Part shown: positions 6,879 through 7,856 of the stretch, piece after piece
Layout: every line of letters begins with the position of its first letter
How positions within the stretch are numbered: the stretch's first letter is position 1
Assembly: GCA_947499755.1 (NCBI GenBank)
Contig: CANMPU010000037.1
Location: 1 to 7,856, forward strand
Direction of reading: 5' to 3'
From: Betaproteobacteria bacterium
Lineage (GTDB): Bacteria > Pseudomonadota > Gammaproteobacteria > Burkholderiales > CANMPU01
DNA: 7,856 nt
The notes under the pieces: model-generated
Seen by the model: the letters and a program-made list of their open reading frames with translations, nothing else
What the model was told of the DNA's origin: nothing
The model's database searches: none
Made by a program: the position numbers and the translations under genes

Positions 6879-6912
6879 ATACTAGAGGGGAAACGTGACA
6901 GTTTTATGACAT
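6879..6912 (-). promoter_or_regulatory. Pho box and -10 element of the pstS promoter
   Basis: On the minus strand ATGTCAT, AAAA, CTGTCAC (6912-6895) matches the PhoB-binding consensus CTGTCAT-N4-CTGTCAT, with the variation at the last base that the consensus tolerates and one real mismatch at the first base. Ten bases further comes TAGTAT (6884-6879), a good -10 at the spacing seen in PhoB-activated promoters, where the second repeat takes the place of a -35 box. Transcription would start near 6872, giving a leader of about 50 bases. The pst genes should therefore be induced by phosphate starvation through PhoB. Only one Pho box is visible. Confidence 0.85.
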
Positions 6913-6961
6913 TCGGGAAAAGAGGGACTTAATTCGCTGGAAACTTAGCGCTATTTTTAAC

Positions 6962-7856
6962 TTAGGCCTTGATAATCTGCATGTTTCCGCATGCGGCCTC
7001 GCGGACCACATCGGCGATCGTATGCGCCCAATAGTGCACAGTTTCCGGTGCTCTACCTTCTACCATCACCCGAATAAGCGGCTCAGTGCCCGAAGCGCGC
7101 ATTAACACGCGCCCGCTACCGGCTAATTTTTTATTTGCTTCACCGATAATGGAAGCGATAGCATTATGTTCTTGCCACTTAAAACCAGTTGCGACATTCA
7201 CATTTACCATTACTTGTGGAAACAATTCGAGTTCTGCGCTCAGGGACGCCAAGGTCTCGTCAAAATCACACAGGGCATACAATACTTGTAACGCTGAAAT
7301 AATACCGTCGCCGGTCGAATGTTTATCCAGACACAAAATGTGGCCAGAATTTTCCCCGCCGAGCTGCCATGCGTGCTTATTAAGAAGTTCCATCACATAG
7401 CGATCGCCGACATTCGCCCGGGCGAATGGTATATCCAGCACGGCCAACGCTTGCTCCGTCGCCAAATTAGTCATTAACGTGCCAACTAAACCGCCCTTGA
7501 GTACGCCCATTTTTTTGCGATGCTTGGCGATAACATAAAGGAGTTGATCCCCATCAAAAAGCGTTCCGTTGGCATCTGCCATGATTAAACGGTCGCCATC
7601 ACCGTCAAAGGCGATACCGAGGTCGGCTTTATGCGCCTTCACTGCCTGCTGTAATTGTCCCGGGCAGGTACTGCCGCAGTCGATATTGATATTTAAGCCG
7701 TCCGGCTGATTACAAATAGCAATAACGTCCGCACCCAATTCATGAAAGACATGCGGCGCAATATGATAGGTTGCACCGTTGGCGCAATCGATCACGATGC
7801 GCCTGCCACGTAAATCTAGTTTTCCTGGAAAAGTACTTTTGCAAAATTCGATATAG
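6962..7856 (-). CDS. glmM: Phosphoglucosamine mutase, 5' end outside the window
   Basis: GlmM converts glucosamine 6-phosphate to glucosamine 1-phosphate on the route to UDP-GlcNAc, for peptidoglycan and lipopolysaccharide. The frame is open to the window edge and gives 297 residues starting YIEFCKSTFPGKL; roughly 155 N-terminal residues, including the active serine, lie outside. Visible motifs, numbered within this fragment, are VIDCANGATYH (21-31), the magnesium-binding DGDGDR (84-89), GENSGH (167-172) of the sugar-binding loop, and the phosphate-binding RASGTEPLIRVMVEG (253-267). A GTG at 7795 is an internal valine codon, not a start. After the stop at 6962 there is no clear terminator; the palindrome TAGCGCTA has no loop or T run. 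The pst promoter begins about 50 bases downstream. Confidence 0.97.
   Translation of the reverse strand, partial: YIEFCKSTFPGKLDLRGRRIVIDCANGATYHIAPHVFHELGADVIAICNQPDGLNINIDCGSTCPGQLQQAVKAHKADLGIAFDGDGDRLIMADANGTLFDGDQLLYVIAKHRKKMGVLKGGLVGTLMTNLATEQALAVLDIPFARANVGDRYVMELLNKHAWQLGGENSGHILCLDKHSTGDGIISALQVLYALCDFDETLASLSAELELFPQVMVNVNVATGFKWQEHNAIASIIGEANKKLAGSGRVLMRASGTEPLIRVMVEGRAPETVHYWAHTIADVVREAACGNMQIIKA

Noticed and set aside
6942..6960. Palindrome TAGCGCTA after glmM as a terminator
   Set aside because: It has no loop and no T run in the transcript direction, so it cannot form a normal terminator hairpin.
1..7856. Novel system, mobile element, CRISPR array, toxin-antitoxin or prophage content
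   Set aside because: Almost all bases are covered by recognisable housekeeping genes on one strand. No direct-repeat arrays, integrase or transposase motifs appear. The only unexplained stretch is the first 56 bases.

Overview
The window looks like a chromosomal housekeeping segment of a betaproteobacterium. The reasons are the order glmM, pstSCAB, tpiA, secG, tRNA-Leu(GAG), nuoABC(D), the separate (unfused) nuoC and nuoD, and protein motifs typical of that class: SecG with LLQHGKGAD, NuoB ending RTNTIAR, and a NuoD start reading [10 protein letters not shown]. Base composition is moderate. A Nitrosomonadales-like lineage is plausible, but the assignment below class level is inference. Every gene lies on the minus strand, so the window reads biologically from high to low coordinates.

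Region by region in transcription order. Positions 7856-6962 hold the 3' two-thirds of glmM (phosphoglucosamine mutase). Next comes a 140-base gap with a clear Pho box and a correctly spaced -10 element, which should place the phosphate transport genes under PhoB control. The pst cluster follows: pstS (6820-5821, broken in the middle), an attenuator-like hairpin, then pstC, pstA and pstB with short start/stop overlaps. A GC-rich hairpin closes the pst unit. A sigma-70-like promoter then precedes tpiA (triosephosphate isomerase), followed by secG, a tRNA-Leu(GAG) with encoded CCA, and the first genes of the respiratory complex I operon: nuoA, nuoB, nuoC and the very beginning of nuoD.

The content is ordinary. 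I see no defence system, mobile element, CRISPR array or new gene family. What deserves attention is damage in two places. First, pstS has lost 11 bases exactly where the family encodes part of its phosphate-binding loop (the S-G-T-F of a DSGTFDYF motif), leaving a premature TGA and two out-of-phase halves. Second, nuoD begins normally (ribosome-binding site, start, twelve codons), then changes to unrelated sequence before the expected GPQHPAAHG motif and meets a stop. Both genes are normally kept intact, so either the assembly is faulty at these points or the genome carries real lesions. Everything between them (PstCAB, TpiA, SecG, NuoABC, tRNA) is intact, with its key residues present. phoU, which often follows pstB in related genomes, is not here.
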